DNA of 64,000 bases from Aliiroseovarius subalbicans (lineage in GTDB: Bacteria > Pseudomonadota > Alphaproteobacteria > Rhodobacterales > Rhodobacteraceae), in the NCBI RefSeq assembly GCF_022678625.1, contig NZ_JALBYQ010000004.1, positions 124,001-188,000 on the forward strand. The letters are read 5' to 3'. Below the pieces are notes generated by a model. The model ran no database searches. It saw only the letters and a program-made list of their open reading frames with translations, and was not told the DNA's origin. Made by a program: the position numbers and the translations under genes. Below, in pieces: positions 13,605 through 22,143 of the stretch (its first letter is position 1; every line of letters begins with the position of its first letter).

Positions 13605-16034
13605 TCACTTTTTGCGTGGTTTTGCCCGCAGCGTGGGATCAGCCTGGGACGGGTCTTCGGGCCAGGGATGTTTTGGGTATCGCCCGCGCATGTCCTTGCG
13701 CACATCGGCGTATGAACTGGCCCAGAAGGCAGGCAGGTCGGCAGTGGTCTGCACCGGTTTCTGACCGGGCGACAGCAGCGTGATGCGCAAAGGCGTGTGG
13801 CCCATCATCGGGTGGCGGGTGACGCCGAACATCTCTTGCAGACGCACCCGGATTTCCGGGGCTTCGCCGGAATAGTCGATCGGAATTTTGCGATCCATCG
13901 GCGTGGTGAAATGAGCTGGCGCGGCCTTGTCCAGTGCCTGCATCTGGTTCCAGTCCAGAATGGCGCGCAACGCCGGCAAGATGTCGAACTTCTTCCAACC
14001 CTCGGCCGTTTTCACACCGGTCAGATGCGGCAGCAGCCAGTCCTCCAGCGTGTCCATCAGCTGATCGTCGGACAGGTCCGGCATGTCATCGACCAAGGCC
14101 GCGCGCGCGATGAACCGCTTTGCGGCGTCCGAGGGGCGCAGGCCCAGATCGCGCACGCCGTCCAGCATGGCGCGGGCCACGGCCTCGGCGGGGGCGTCCT
14201 TCCACATCCTGTCGTCCAGAACCACGGCGCCCAGACGTTCCTGCCGCCGGGCCACCACGCGGCGCTCGCGTTTCGACCAGGTGCAGCTGTCGTGCCAGGC
14301 GATTTGGTCGCCATGCACCGCGCGCAGCTCGGCCTCGGTGATCTGGATTGCCTGACGGATTCTTGCTTCGCGCGGGTTGCCGTCCGTGTCCGTCACTACG
14401 ATCAGGCGGGCGGCGGCCAGCGTGTCGTCTGCCTCCAGCAGTGCACCCTTGCCGCCCGACAGCACGAACCGCGGCTCATCTCCGGGGCGGCGCAGCCCGA
14501 TGCGGTCGGGATAGGCCAGCGCGGCCATTTGCGCCGGGGTCAGCTCACTGGCGGTCTTGACCATGCGCGCCAGACGCTTGGCCTCATGGCGAACCTGCTC
14601 GATCACGCTGCGATTGGTCTGCCAGGGGCGGCGGGCGGCAAAGGCACGGGGGTCCGCCAGCGCTTCGAGCCTGAGCGACAGGTCAACCGGGGCCGAGAAC
14701 GGCAGCGGGTCACGCTCGGCCAGAAGGGCCGCCAGTGGCGCGGCGGGGGCGCCCGCAATGGCCAGCATATGCCCCAGCCGGGGATGCAGCGGCAGGCGCG
14801 CGAGCGCCCGGCCATGATCAGTGATCCGCCCCTGATCCAATGCCCCCAGCTGCGTCAACAGCGCCTGCGCCTCGCCCAACACGCCCGGATTGGGCGGGGT
14901 CAGAAACGCAAGATCCGCCCCGTCCGCCGAGCCCCAAAGCGCCAGCTCCAGCCCAAGACCGGTCAGGTCGGCGGCTTCGATCTCGGCCGGGGGGAAGGGC
15001 GGCAAGCCACCCTCTTCGCCCTTGGTCCAAAGTCGGTAGCAGGTGCCTTCGGCCACACGGCCCGCACGGCCCCGGCGCTGTTCGGCCTCGGCCTTGGACA
15101 CGCGTTCCGTGACCAGCCGCGACATGCCCGACCCAGGATCGAACCGCGCGCGGCGCGCCCGGCCCGCATCGACCACCACGCGCACGTCCTGAATGGTCAA
15201 CGAGGTTTCCGCGATCGCGGTGGCCAGCACGATTTTGCGGCCAGAGGTGGCGGGCTGGATCGCCGCGCGCTGGTCCTTGAACGGCATCGCGCCGTAAAGC
15301 GGGCGGATCTGACAGTCGGGCGGCAGACGCAAGGCGGCAGCCACCCGGCGGATTTCGCCCTCGCCGGGCAGAAAGACCAGCACGCCGCCCCCGGTTTCGG
15401 ACACCGCGCGGGTCACCAGGTCGGTCACGGCGGTCTCGAACCGGGTCCGCTTGTCGATGGGCCGCTCCAGCCAGCGCGTGCCTACCGGAAAGGCCCGGCC
15501 TTCGGAAATGACCACCGGCGCGTCGTCCAGCAACCGCGCGACTGGCTGGGCGTCGAGCGTTGCCGACATGACCAGCAGCATCAAATCGTCGCGCAGGGCG
15601 CCGCGCGCCTCCCAAGTCAGGGCCAGGCCCAGATCGGCATTCAGGGAACGTTCGTGAAATTCGTCGAAGATCACCGCGCCGATGCCCTCAAGCGCGGGGT
15701 CGGATTGCAGCATCCGGGTCAGGATGCCTTCGGTGACAACCTCGATCCGGGTGGATTTGCCCACTTTGGCCTCGCCGCGAATGCGGTAGCCGACGGTTTG
15801 CCCGACCGTTTCGCCCATGGTTTCAGCCATGCGTTCGGCGGCGGCGCGGGCGGCAAGGCGGCGTGGCTCCAGCATCAGGATGCGGCCCTGGATCAGCCCG
15901 GCATCAAGCAGCGCCAGCGGCACAACGGTGGTCTTGCCCGCGCCCGGCGGGGCCATCAGCACCGCCCGACCCTGGGCGCGCAGGGCGTCCAGAAGCGGAG
16001 GGATTGCGTCATCTATCGGCAGGCCGGAGTTCAT
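13605..16034 (-). CDS. hrpB: ATP-dependent helicase HrpB
   Basis: An 809-residue DEAH/RHA-type helicase. The visible helicase motifs are Walker A APPGAGKTT near residue 29, motif II as DEFH (VIFDEFHERSLNAD) near residue 120, motif III SATLD, and motif VI EQRRGRAGRVAEGT near residue 325. These are followed by the HA2 helical domain and the HrpB-specific C-terminal region (PIDYSGEAPEIRVRLQEMFG). Family members are not essential, and their RNA substrate is not established. Start ATG 16034. The long open frame on the opposite strand here is a shadow of the high-GC codons. Confidence 0.95.
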   Translation of the reverse strand: MNSGLPIDDAIPPLLDALRAQGRAVLMAPPGAGKTTVVPLALLDAGLIQGRILMLEPRRLAARAAAERMAETMGETVGQTVGYRIRGEAKVGKSTRIEVVTEGILTRMLQSDPALEGIGAVIFDEFHERSLNADLGLALTWEARGALRDDLMLLVMSATLDAQPVARLLDDAPVVISEGRAFPVGTRWLERPIDKRTRFETAVTDLVTRAVSETGGGVLVFLPGEGEIRRVAAALRLPPDCQIRPLYGAMPFKDQRAAIQPATSGRKIVLATAIAETSLTIQDVRVVVDAGRARRARFDPGSGMSRLVTERVSKAEAEQRRGRAGRVAEGTCYRLWTKGEEGGLPPFPPAEIEAADLTGLGLELALWGSADGADLAFLTPPNPGVLGEAQALLTQLGALDQGRITDHGRALARLPLHPRLGHMLAIAGAPAAPLAALLAERDPLPFSAPVDLSLRLEALADPRAFAARRPWQTNRSVIEQVRHEAKRLARMVKTASELTPAQMAALAYPDRIGLRRPGDEPRFVLSGGKGALLEADDTLAAARLIVVTDTDGNPREARIRQAIQITEAELRAVHGDQIAWHDSCTWSKRERRVVARRQERLGAVVLDDRMWKDAPAEAVARAMLDGVRDLGLRPSDAAKRFIARAALVDDMPDLSDDQLMDTLEDWLLPHLTGVKTAEGWKKFDILPALRAILDWNQMQALDKAAPAHFTTPMDRKIPIDYSGEAPEIRVRLQEMFGVTRHPMMGHTPLRITLLSPGQKPVQTTADLPAFWASSYADVRKDMRGRYPKHPWPEDPSQADPTLRAKPRKK

Positions 16035-16183
16035 CCGCCCGTTATGGGGCCGGACGCGGGGCGGGTCCAGCGATTCAGGATCGGTTCAGGTGCACTCGAA
16101 GACAGAGCGTCCGGACTTCCGCGCGCTTCCATCTGGACATCACGCTGCCGTGCGGGCAAGTAAACGGCAAAAGCGGGGGAAAC

Positions 16184-17164
16184 ATGGACATTCAGGACCT
16201 GTCACAACGCATCATTGCCGGAGAGCGCCGGGCGCTTGCGCGGGCCATCACCCTGGTCGAAAGTGGCCGGGCGGATCACCGCGCGCAGGCCACCGCGCTT
16301 TTGGAGGCCGTGAAGGGCGCGGGGCGCGAGGCGCTGCGTATTGGCCTGTCCGGCACGCCGGGCGTGGGCAAATCCACCTTCATCGAGGCCTTCGGCCTGC
16401 ACCTGACCGGACAGGGGATGAAGGTGGCGGTGCTGGCGGTGGACCCGTCCTCGGCGCGGTCGGGCGGGTCGATCCTGGGCGACAAAACGCGCATGGAACG
16501 GCTGTCGCGCGATCCCAACGCCTTCATCCGCCCGTCGCCCTCGCAATCGCAACTGGGCGGTGTCGCACGCCGCACCCGCGAGGCTGTGGCCCTGTGCGAA
16601 GCGGCCGGATTTGACGTGGTGCTGATCGAAACGGTGGGCGTGGGCCAGTCGGAAACGATGGTGGCAGAAATGTCCGACCTGTTCCTTCTGCTGCTGGCCC
16701 CTGCGGGTGGGGATGAGCTCCAGGGTGTGAAGCGTGGCATCATGGAGATTGCCGACCTGATCCTTGTGAACAAGGCGGATGGAGAGCTGAAACCGACCGC
16801 CACGCGGACCTGTGCGGATTATTCCGGTGCGCTGCGCCTGCTGCGCAAACGGGTGCAGGACCCAGAGGGATTTCCCAAGGCGCTGATGGTGTCGGCGGTG
16901 ACCCACGACGGGTTGGAGGCCGCTTGGGACGAGATGACGACGCTTGCCGAATGGCGCAAGGCGCAGGGGCATTGGCCCCGCCGCCGCGCCGAACAAGCGC
17001 GCCACTGGTTCGAGGAAGACGTGCGCCAGGGGCTGCTGGCGGTGCTGGACCGGGCAGACACGCGCGCGGCCCTGGATGCGCTGGGGCAGCAGGTGGCACT
17101 TGGAGAGCTGACGCCGTCAGCTGCGGCGACCGGTATGTTGTCGAAACTCGGCGCGTCTGACTGA
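16184..17164 (+). CDS. meaB: Methylmalonyl-CoA mutase-associated GTPase MeaB
   Basis: G3E-family GTPase that gates cobalamin delivery to, and protects, methylmalonyl-CoA mutase. It is 326 residues from ATG 16184 (MDIQDLSQRIIAGER). The P-loop GTPGVGKSTF lies near residue 58, the Walker B/switch region is VLIETVGVGQSE near residue 150, and the base-recognition motif is NKAD near residue 195. An open frame reaches further upstream to 15863 but runs antisense through hrpB and lacks family similarity. The mutase genes are not in the window. The purine-rich stretch before the start (GGGGGAAAC) is the probable ribosome binding site. Confidence 0.93.
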   Translation: MDIQDLSQRIIAGERRALARAITLVESGRADHRAQATALLEAVKGAGREALRIGLSGTPGVGKSTFIEAFGLHLTGQGMKVAVLAVDPSSARSGGSILGDKTRMERLSRDPNAFIRPSPSQSQLGGVARRTREAVALCEAAGFDVVLIETVGVGQSETMVAEMSDLFLLLLAPAGGDELQGVKRGIMEIADLILVNKADGELKPTATRTCADYSGALRLLRKRVQDPEGFPKALMVSAVTHDGLEAAWDEMTTLAEWRKAQGHWPRRRAEQARHWFEEDVRQGLLAVLDRADTRAALDALGQQVALGELTPSAAATGMLSKLGASD

Positions 17165-17322
17165 TCTTTGTTTGGCCTTGCGCCGCCTCATCCCGCGCTG
17201 ATGCGACCTTGATCCGGGGCGCAATTTTGGCTGACGCGCGACCCGGGGTCGGGAAAACCGGGGGTGACTTGCGGGCACATTTCCGCTACCCATAGCCAAG
17301 CAACATGTAGGAGATGTGCCAG

Positions 17323-17355
17323 ATGCGCCAATTCAGGACCCCATATCGCGCCTAG
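17323..17355 (+). CDS. Possible 10-residue leader peptide
   Basis: A short frame MRQFRTPYRA with a good ribosome binding site (AGGAG, about 17311-17315), in the 264-base gap before the ABC exporter genes. It could be a leader or chance. Nothing further supports translation. The remainder of the gap is GC-rich without a clear gene. Confidence 0.25.
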   Translation: MRQFRTPYRA

Positions 17356-17428
17356 TCGCCGGTTCTGACGGGCTGCGCGACAGCCCCCATCTCACGCACT
17401 TCCCCATTTCGCGCAACGGAGCGCAGAC

Positions 17429-19258
17429 ATGTTTCGCTTTTTTGAATCCCTCGTAAACCCTTTCGGCTCGCATTCGGCCGATACACCGCCTGCGACCTTG
17501 TGGGCTTACCTGCGCAGCCATTATGGCCCGTTCCGCAAATGGATGGTCTGGATGGCGGGCACTGGCATCCTGGTCGCGCTGATCGAGACCGGGCTGATTT
17601 TCTATACCGGGCGCATCATCGACCTGATGAACCAAACGCCTGCCGAACAGTTTTGGCCCGCGCACGGGGTTGAGCTGGCTTTGGCCGCGCTGTTCATCCT
17701 GTTCATTCGCCCCCTGGCGATTACGCTGAACCACCTGTTTCTGGAGCAGACCCTGGCCGGAAACATGCAAGAACAGGTGCGTTGGCGGGCCCATAAACAC
17801 CTTTTGGGGCAAAGCCTGAGCTTCTTTCAGAACGACTTCGCCGGGCGCTTGTCGAACCGGGTGATGCAGCTTGGCCCGGCGGTCGAGGACAGCACTTATA
17901 TGTTCTTCGAGGGCATCTGGTACTCGGTCACCTATGTGCTCTCGGCGATGGTGATCCTGTCGCAGGTCGATCCGCGCCTTGCGGTGCCTTTAGGCCTTTG
18001 GTTGGTCATCTACGTGCTCTACGTGCGTTTTGTTGCCCGTCGGGTGGCGGTGGCAAGCGAGAAGTGGTCGGACGCGCGCAGTCTGGTCACCGGCCGGGTC
18101 GTTGATGCCTATGCCAATATCGAAAGCGTGAAGCTGTTTGCCCAGGGTGAAGGCGAGGAACGCTATGTCCTCTCTGCGATGAAACGCCTGCGGCTGCGGT
18201 TCCAGCGCTTTTTGCGCCTGATGACCGAACTTAGCCTGGGACTGAACCTGATCAACGGCTTGCTGATCGCGGGCATGTTGGGCCCGGCGATCTGGCTGTG
18301 GACGCGCGGGATCGTCTCGGCGGGCGAGGTCGCGGCGGCCTCGGCCCTGACCATTCGCTTGAACGGCATGTCCGGCTGGATCATGTGGGTCACCATTCGC
18401 CTGTTTGAGCATATGGGCGTGATCCGCGAAGGCCTGCGTTCCATTGCCGTGCCGCATGAGCTGACGGACGTGCCGAACGCGCCTGCGCTCGTCGTTACCA
18501 AGGGTGCGATCACGTTTGACGACATCAGCCATCATTATGGCAAGGGTGTTGGCGGGCTGGATCACGTCTCGCTCACCATTCCCGAGGGGCAGAAGGTCGG
18601 GCTTGTCGGGCGCTCGGGCGCGGGCAAGTCGTCCTTGGTGAACCTGCTGCTGCGCTTTCGCGATACCGAGGCCGGGCGCATTCTGATCGACGGTCAGGAC
18701 GTGGCGGGCGTGACGCAGGACAGCCTGCGCCATGCGATCGGCATGGTGACGCAAGACAGCAGCCTTTTGCACCGCTCGGTGCGGGCCAACATCCTGTATG
18801 GTCGGCCTGATGCCACTGAGGCGCAGATGATAGCCGCCGCCGAACGCGCCGAGGCGCAGGACTTCATCCAGACGCTTGAGGACCCGCAGGGACGTCTGGG
18901 TTATAACGCGCAGGTGGGCGAACGCGGTGTGAAGCTGTCGGGCGGGCAACGCCAACGGATCGCCATCGCCCGCGTCATGCTGAAGGACGCGCCAATCCTG
19001 GTGTTGGACGAAGCGACATCGGCGCTGGACTCAGAGGTCGAGGCGGCGATCCAGAAGACGCTTTACGGCATGATGCAGGGCAAGACGGTGATCGCAATTG
19101 CGCACCGACTGTCCACCATCGCCCAGATGGACCGCATCATTGTGCTGGATCAGGGCCGGGTAATCGAGGACGGCAGCCACGATGATTTGCTAGGCCTCAG
19201 CGGCACCTATGCAGGACTGTGGGAGCGGCAATCGGGCGGGTTCCTGGCCGATGAGTAA
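17429..19258 (+). CDS. ABC exporter half-transporter, first of a pair
   Basis: A 609-residue half-transporter: six hydrophobic segments in residues 45-320, then an ATPase domain. Walker A is GRSGAGKSS near residue 393, the signature is LSGGQRQRIAIARV near 503, Walker B is ILVLDEATSALDSE near 522, and the H-loop is IAHRLST near 552. It resembles MsbA-type lipid/multidrug exporters. It overlaps the next ABC gene by 8 bases (GATGAGTAA), so the two are translationally coupled and probably form a heterodimer. Both ATPase sites look complete, unlike degenerate-site heterodimers. Substrate unknown. Start ATG 17429. Confidence 0.93.
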   Translation: MFRFFESLVNPFGSHSADTPPATLWAYLRSHYGPFRKWMVWMAGTGILVALIETGLIFYTGRIIDLMNQTPAEQFWPAHGVELALAALFILFIRPLAITLNHLFLEQTLAGNMQEQVRWRAHKHLLGQSLSFFQNDFAGRLSNRVMQLGPAVEDSTYMFFEGIWYSVTYVLSAMVILSQVDPRLAVPLGLWLVIYVLYVRFVARRVAVASEKWSDARSLVTGRVVDAYANIESVKLFAQGEGEERYVLSAMKRLRLRFQRFLRLMTELSLGLNLINGLLIAGMLGPAIWLWTRGIVSAGEVAAASALTIRLNGMSGWIMWVTIRLFEHMGVIREGLRSIAVPHELTDVPNAPALVVTKGAITFDDISHHYGKGVGGLDHVSLTIPEGQKVGLVGRSGAGKSSLVNLLLRFRDTEAGRILIDGQDVAGVTQDSLRHAIGMVTQDSSLLHRSVRANILYGRPDATEAQMIAAAERAEAQDFIQTLEDPQGRLGYNAQVGERGVKLSGGQRQRIAIARVMLKDAPILVLDEATSALDSEVEAAIQKTLYGMMQGKTVIAIAHRLSTIAQMDRIIVLDQGRVIEDGSHDDLLGLSGTYAGLWERQSGGFLADE

Positions 19259-21095
19259 CCCTAGCTTGCGCAGCCGTATCTCGGACCTGATCGACGCTTT
19301 CCGTCCCGCCGAGGGCGCGCCGCCGCGCACGCTCTTGGCCTTCATCCGCTGGTGCCTGTCGGGCGCCTGGCCGGTGCTGATCGCGGGCTTCGCTATCTCG
19401 GCCATCGCGGGGCTGACGGAAACCGGCACCGCCTGGGTGCTGGGTGTGGTGATCGACGCGGTGGTTGAGCGCGGAGAGGCCGCGTTTTTCACCTCTGCCA
19501 ACCTGGGGCTTCTGGCTTTGGCGCTGGGCTTTTTCCTGATCGCACGCCCGGTGGCCTTCGGCCTGTCGGCGATGGCGCAATCGGTTGTGGTCGGCCCGAA
19601 CGTGACGCCCTTGGTGTTCACCCGCGTGCATCGCTGGGTGTCGCAGCAATCGGTTGATTTCTTCGACGACGATTTTGCCGGGCGGATTGCGCAGAAACAG
19701 GGGCAGGCGGCGACCTCAATCACCAACCTGGCGGTGGAAACGGTCAACGTCGTGGCCTTTGCCCTGGCCACGCTGGCGGGCACGTTTTTGTTGGTCACCA
19801 CGATTTCGGGCTGGCTGGCGCTGATCTTCGCGGTCTGGCTGCTGCTCTATTTCGCGCTGATCCGGGTGTTCCTGCCGCGGATTCGCATTCGCGCGCGGGC
19901 ACGGGCCGAGGCGTCGGCCTCGGTCACCGGACAGGTTGTGGATACGATCACCAACATCCGCGTGGTCAAGATGTTCGCCCACGCGGCGCGTGAGGATGAC
20001 GCGGCGCTGGGCGCGGTTCAGGTGCATCGCGACAAGATGCTGGCCTTTGGCTGGCTGTCCACCGGGTTTCGCTTTTGCCTGATGTTGCTGGCGGGTCTGT
20101 TACCGATCCTTCTGGCGGGAGGCGCGCTTTTGGCTTGGCAGGCTGGGCAGGCCACGCCGGGCGACATCGTTGCGGCGGGCGTGGTGTCGATCCGTATCGC
20201 CCAGATGACCGGCTGGGTCAGTTTCACCCTGATGGGCATCTACGCCGACATCGGACAGGCCGACGACGCGATGGAGACGCTGACCCCCGATCGTCGCCTG
20301 CTGGACGCGCCGGACGCGTCGGATCTGGCTGTGCCGAACGGCGCAATCCGGTTTCAAGACGTCAGTTTTGCTTACGGGCGCAAAACCGGCGGGGTGTCGG
20401 GGATCGATCTGGACGTTCCGGCTGGACAGAAAGTGGGCATCGTCGGACAATCGGGGGCGGGCAAGTCGACGCTCGTGTCGCTGCTCTTGCGCCTTTATGA
20501 CCCCGAACAGGGCCGCATCCTGATCGACGGGCAAGACCTGCGCGACGTGACGCAGGACAGCCTGCGCCGCGCCATTGGCATGGTCACGCAGGAAACCGCG
20601 CTGTTCAACCGCTCGGCCCGTGACAACATTCTGTATGGTGATCCAGAGGCCGATGAGGCCGCGATGATGGCGGCGACCGCGAAGGCCGAGGCGCATGAGT
20701 TCCTGCTTGGGCTTGAGGACAACCAGGGCCGCCCGGGATACGACGCGCATCTGGGCGAGCGCGGGGTGAAACTGTCGGGCGGTCAACGTCAGCGTATTGC
20801 CCTGGCCCGCGCGATCCTGAAGGACGCGCCGATCCTGGTGCTGGATGAGGCGACCAGCGCTTTGGACAGTGAGGTCGAGGCGGCGATCCAGGCCGCGCTT
20901 GAGCGGGTGATGCAGGGCAAGACCGTGCTGGCCATCGCCCACCGCCTGTCCACGCTGAAACAGATGGACCGGATCATCGTGTTGAGTCAGGGCCGGGTGA
21001 TCGAGGACGGCCCTCACGATGTGTTGCTGGCCGCCGGGGGCACCTATGCGGGCCTGTGGGCGCGGCAATCGGGTGGGTTCCTGGCCGAGGAGTGA
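19251..21095 (+). CDS. ABC exporter half-transporter, second of a pair
   Basis: A 614-residue paralogue of the upstream gene with the same plan: membrane domain to about residue 330, then the ATPase with Walker A GQSGAGKST near 398, LSGGQRQRIALARA near 508, Walker B ILVLDEATSALDSE and the H-loop IAHRLST. Start ATG 19251 (MSNPSLRSRISDLID) lies inside the end of the preceding gene. The frame is open 42 bases earlier, but that part copies the neighbour's coding sequence. The C-terminal ends of the two proteins are nearly the same (GLWARQSGGFLAEE here and GLWERQSGGFLADE upstream), so the pair arose by duplication. The stop codon lies inside the stem of a large hairpin (21094-21174). Confidence 0.93.
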   Translation: MSNPSLRSRISDLIDAFRPAEGAPPRTLLAFIRWCLSGAWPVLIAGFAISAIAGLTETGTAWVLGVVIDAVVERGEAAFFTSANLGLLALALGFFLIARPVAFGLSAMAQSVVVGPNVTPLVFTRVHRWVSQQSVDFFDDDFAGRIAQKQGQAATSITNLAVETVNVVAFALATLAGTFLLVTTISGWLALIFAVWLLLYFALIRVFLPRIRIRARARAEASASVTGQVVDTITNIRVVKMFAHAAREDDAALGAVQVHRDKMLAFGWLSTGFRFCLMLLAGLLPILLAGGALLAWQAGQATPGDIVAAGVVSIRIAQMTGWVSFTLMGIYADIGQADDAMETLTPDRRLLDAPDASDLAVPNGAIRFQDVSFAYGRKTGGVSGIDLDVPAGQKVGIVGQSGAGKSTLVSLLLRLYDPEQGRILIDGQDLRDVTQDSLRRAIGMVTQETALFNRSARDNILYGDPEADEAAMMAATAKAEAHEFLLGLEDNQGRPGYDAHLGERGVKLSGGQRQRIALARAILKDAPILVLDEATSALDSEVEAAIQAALERVMQGKTVLAIAHRLSTLKQMDRIIVLSQGRVIEDGPHDVLLAAGGTYAGLWARQSGGFLAEE

Positions 21096-21174
21096 CCCGC
21101 CCCCGCCCCACAGGCAGGGCACGCCCACCCACCCACCCCGCGCCCTGCCTGCGCGGCGGGGGCGGGGGCGGGTC
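21094..21174. repeat. Large hairpin with C-rich/G-quadruplex-type loop, copy 1
   Basis: A 14-bp perfect outer stem (21094-21107 with 21161-21174) and a 10-bp inner stem (21111-21120 with 21142-21151) enclose a loop containing four C-runs (21124-21139). On the other strand these are four G-runs with one-base T spacers, the strongest G-quadruplex pattern. The stop codon of the ABC gene lies in the stem. A second hairpin with the same 20-base loop core is at 25127-25207. No T-run follows, so it is not an ordinary terminator. Confidence 0.75.
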
Positions 21175-21204
21175 AGGAAAGCCGGGGAAGGACTGCGATT
21201 CGGG

Positions 21205-21233
21205 TTGACGGTCGGGGTGATTCCGCCTAAAGA
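21205..21233 (+). promoter_or_regulatory. Candidate promoter of rpmB
   Basis: TTGACG (21205-21210), a 17-base spacer and TAAAGA (21228-21233) lie about 100 bases ahead of rpmB. The predicted leader contains two hairpins (GGCGC...GCGCC near 21250-21270 and GGAACG-CTCA-CGTTCC near 21297-21312). These could matter for autoregulation of a ribosomal protein gene, but this is pattern evidence only. Confidence 0.5.
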
Positions 21234-21336
21234 CCGCGAACGGAATTCGGGGCGCTGCCATTGCGGCGCCCGTTTGTATTGACCGGCCGATTGTGGGAAC
21301 GCTCACGTTCCGGCCCGAGAAGCAAGGAAAAGAGCC

Positions 21337-21624
21337 ATGTCGCGTCGCTGCGAACTGACCGCCAAAGGCCCGATGTCGGGCAACAACGTGAGCCACGCCA
21401 AGAACCGCACGCGCCGTCGGTTCCTGCCCAACCTGAACGACGTCACCCTGATGTCGGACGCTCTGGGCCGCTCGTTCAAGCTGCGCATTTCGGCTGCGGC
21501 CCTGCGTAGCGTCGACCACCGTGGTGGTCTGGACGCCTTTCTGGCGAAAGCCAAGGACGAAGAGCTTTCGGCAAACGCGCTGAAGATCAAGAAAGACATC
21601 GCGAAAGCCCAGGCAGCCGCCTGA
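21337..21624 (+). CDS. rpmB: 50S ribosomal protein L28
   Basis: A 95-residue large-subunit protein. It begins with the family N-terminus [20 protein letters not shown] and continues with [17 protein letters not shown]. The alphaproteobacterial form is longer than the 78-residue E. coli one, with a C-terminal helical extension rich in Ala, Lys and Glu. Start ATG 21337 is preceded by AAGGAAAAG. It stands alone between its promoter (21205-21233) and a clear terminator (21645-21675). Confidence 0.98.
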   Translation: MSRRCELTAKGPMSGNNVSHAKNRTRRRFLPNLNDVTLMSDALGRSFKLRISAAALRSVDHRGGLDAFLAKAKDEELSANALKIKKDIAKAQAAA

Positions 21625-21644
21625 TCCTTTCCGATCCGATTTCA

Positions 21645-21675
21645 GGCCGCCCGGGGTTCCCGTGGCGGCCTTTTT
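21645..21675 (+). terminator. Rho-independent terminator of rpmB
   Basis: A 7-bp perfect stem GGCCGCC (21645-21651) with GGCGGCC (21664-21670) is followed directly by TTTTT, 20 bases after the rpmB stop. Confidence 0.85.
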
Positions 21676-21754
21676 CGTGCGCCTGTGGGCGGGCCATCGC
21701 GCCGTGGCAGATTGTCACTTGCACACCGGTTTTGTGCGGCTTACCTCTTGCACC

Positions 21755-22096
21755 GTGATACGCGCGATATTCGCATATGTTCTGGCGCTCGTTCTGACCG
21801 TCACGGGGTTCTCCTTCGCTCAGGCGCGGGGGGTCCATCCCGATATGGGGATGGAGATGGTGATCTGCACCGGCGTTGGCATGACCACGATAACCGTGGG
21901 TCCAGACGGTGCGCCGATCGAAACAAATCATGTTTGCCCCGATGCGGCGCAGAGCTTTGTGGCTGCATTTGCGTTACCTGTTGTTCTGAGGCCCGAGGCG
22001 CGGCTTGTGGGTGTCGTGACACCGCAGGTGACCCCGCTGGTGGGGTCGCATCAGGAACTCTCTCCCTCTGCCCGTGGTCCCCCGGCGTTGGTCTGA
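21755..22096 (+). CDS. CutF-like exported copper-sensing leader protein
   Basis: A predicted 113-residue exported protein from a GTG start at 21755 (VIRAIFAYVLALVLTVTG, a signal-peptide-type segment). It then has a Met/His/Cys-bearing body (HPDMGMEMVICTGVGM and NHVCPDAAQ) of the DUF2946 type, and a proline-bearing tail SARGPPALV. It lies 47 bases ahead of the PCuAC copper chaperone gene. In Rhodobacter capsulatus a comparable small exported protein, CutF, precedes cutO and cutG. Its translation, stalling at a C-terminal proline motif, controls the downstream genes in response to copper (recalled knowledge). The same logic is possible here: the RNA of its last codons can pair with the downstream ribosome binding site. 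The frame is open further upstream to 21662 but through the rpmB terminator. No multicopper oxidase lies between the two genes. Confidence 0.7.
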   Translation: MIRAIFAYVLALVLTVTGFSFAQARGVHPDMGMEMVICTGVGMTTITVGPDGAPIETNHVCPDAAQSFVAAFALPVVLRPEARLVGVVTPQVTPLVGSHQELSPSARGPPALV

Positions 22097-22140
22097 ACCC
22101 AACCCACCCCAAGACCACGACCAGATTTTTTCAGGAGAGA
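22059..22140 (+). promoter_or_regulatory. RNA hairpin masking the ribosome binding site of the copper chaperone
   Basis: TCTCTCC (22059-22065), within the end of the upstream leader gene, is complementary to GGAGAGA (22134-22140), the ribosome binding site of the PCuAC gene. Nested inside, CGTGGTC (22073-22079) pairs with GACCACG (22113-22119). A ribosome paused at the Pro-Pro codons (22079-22084) would cover the 5' arms and free the site. The pairing is seen directly; the switching is inferred. Confidence 0.6.
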
Positions 22141-22143
22141 CAG

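Noticed and set aside
13797-16163. 788-codon open frame antisense to hrpB
   Set aside because: Same shadow effect; the encoded sequence is low-complexity and Arg/Gly/Gln/His-rich, while hrpB shows all helicase motifs.
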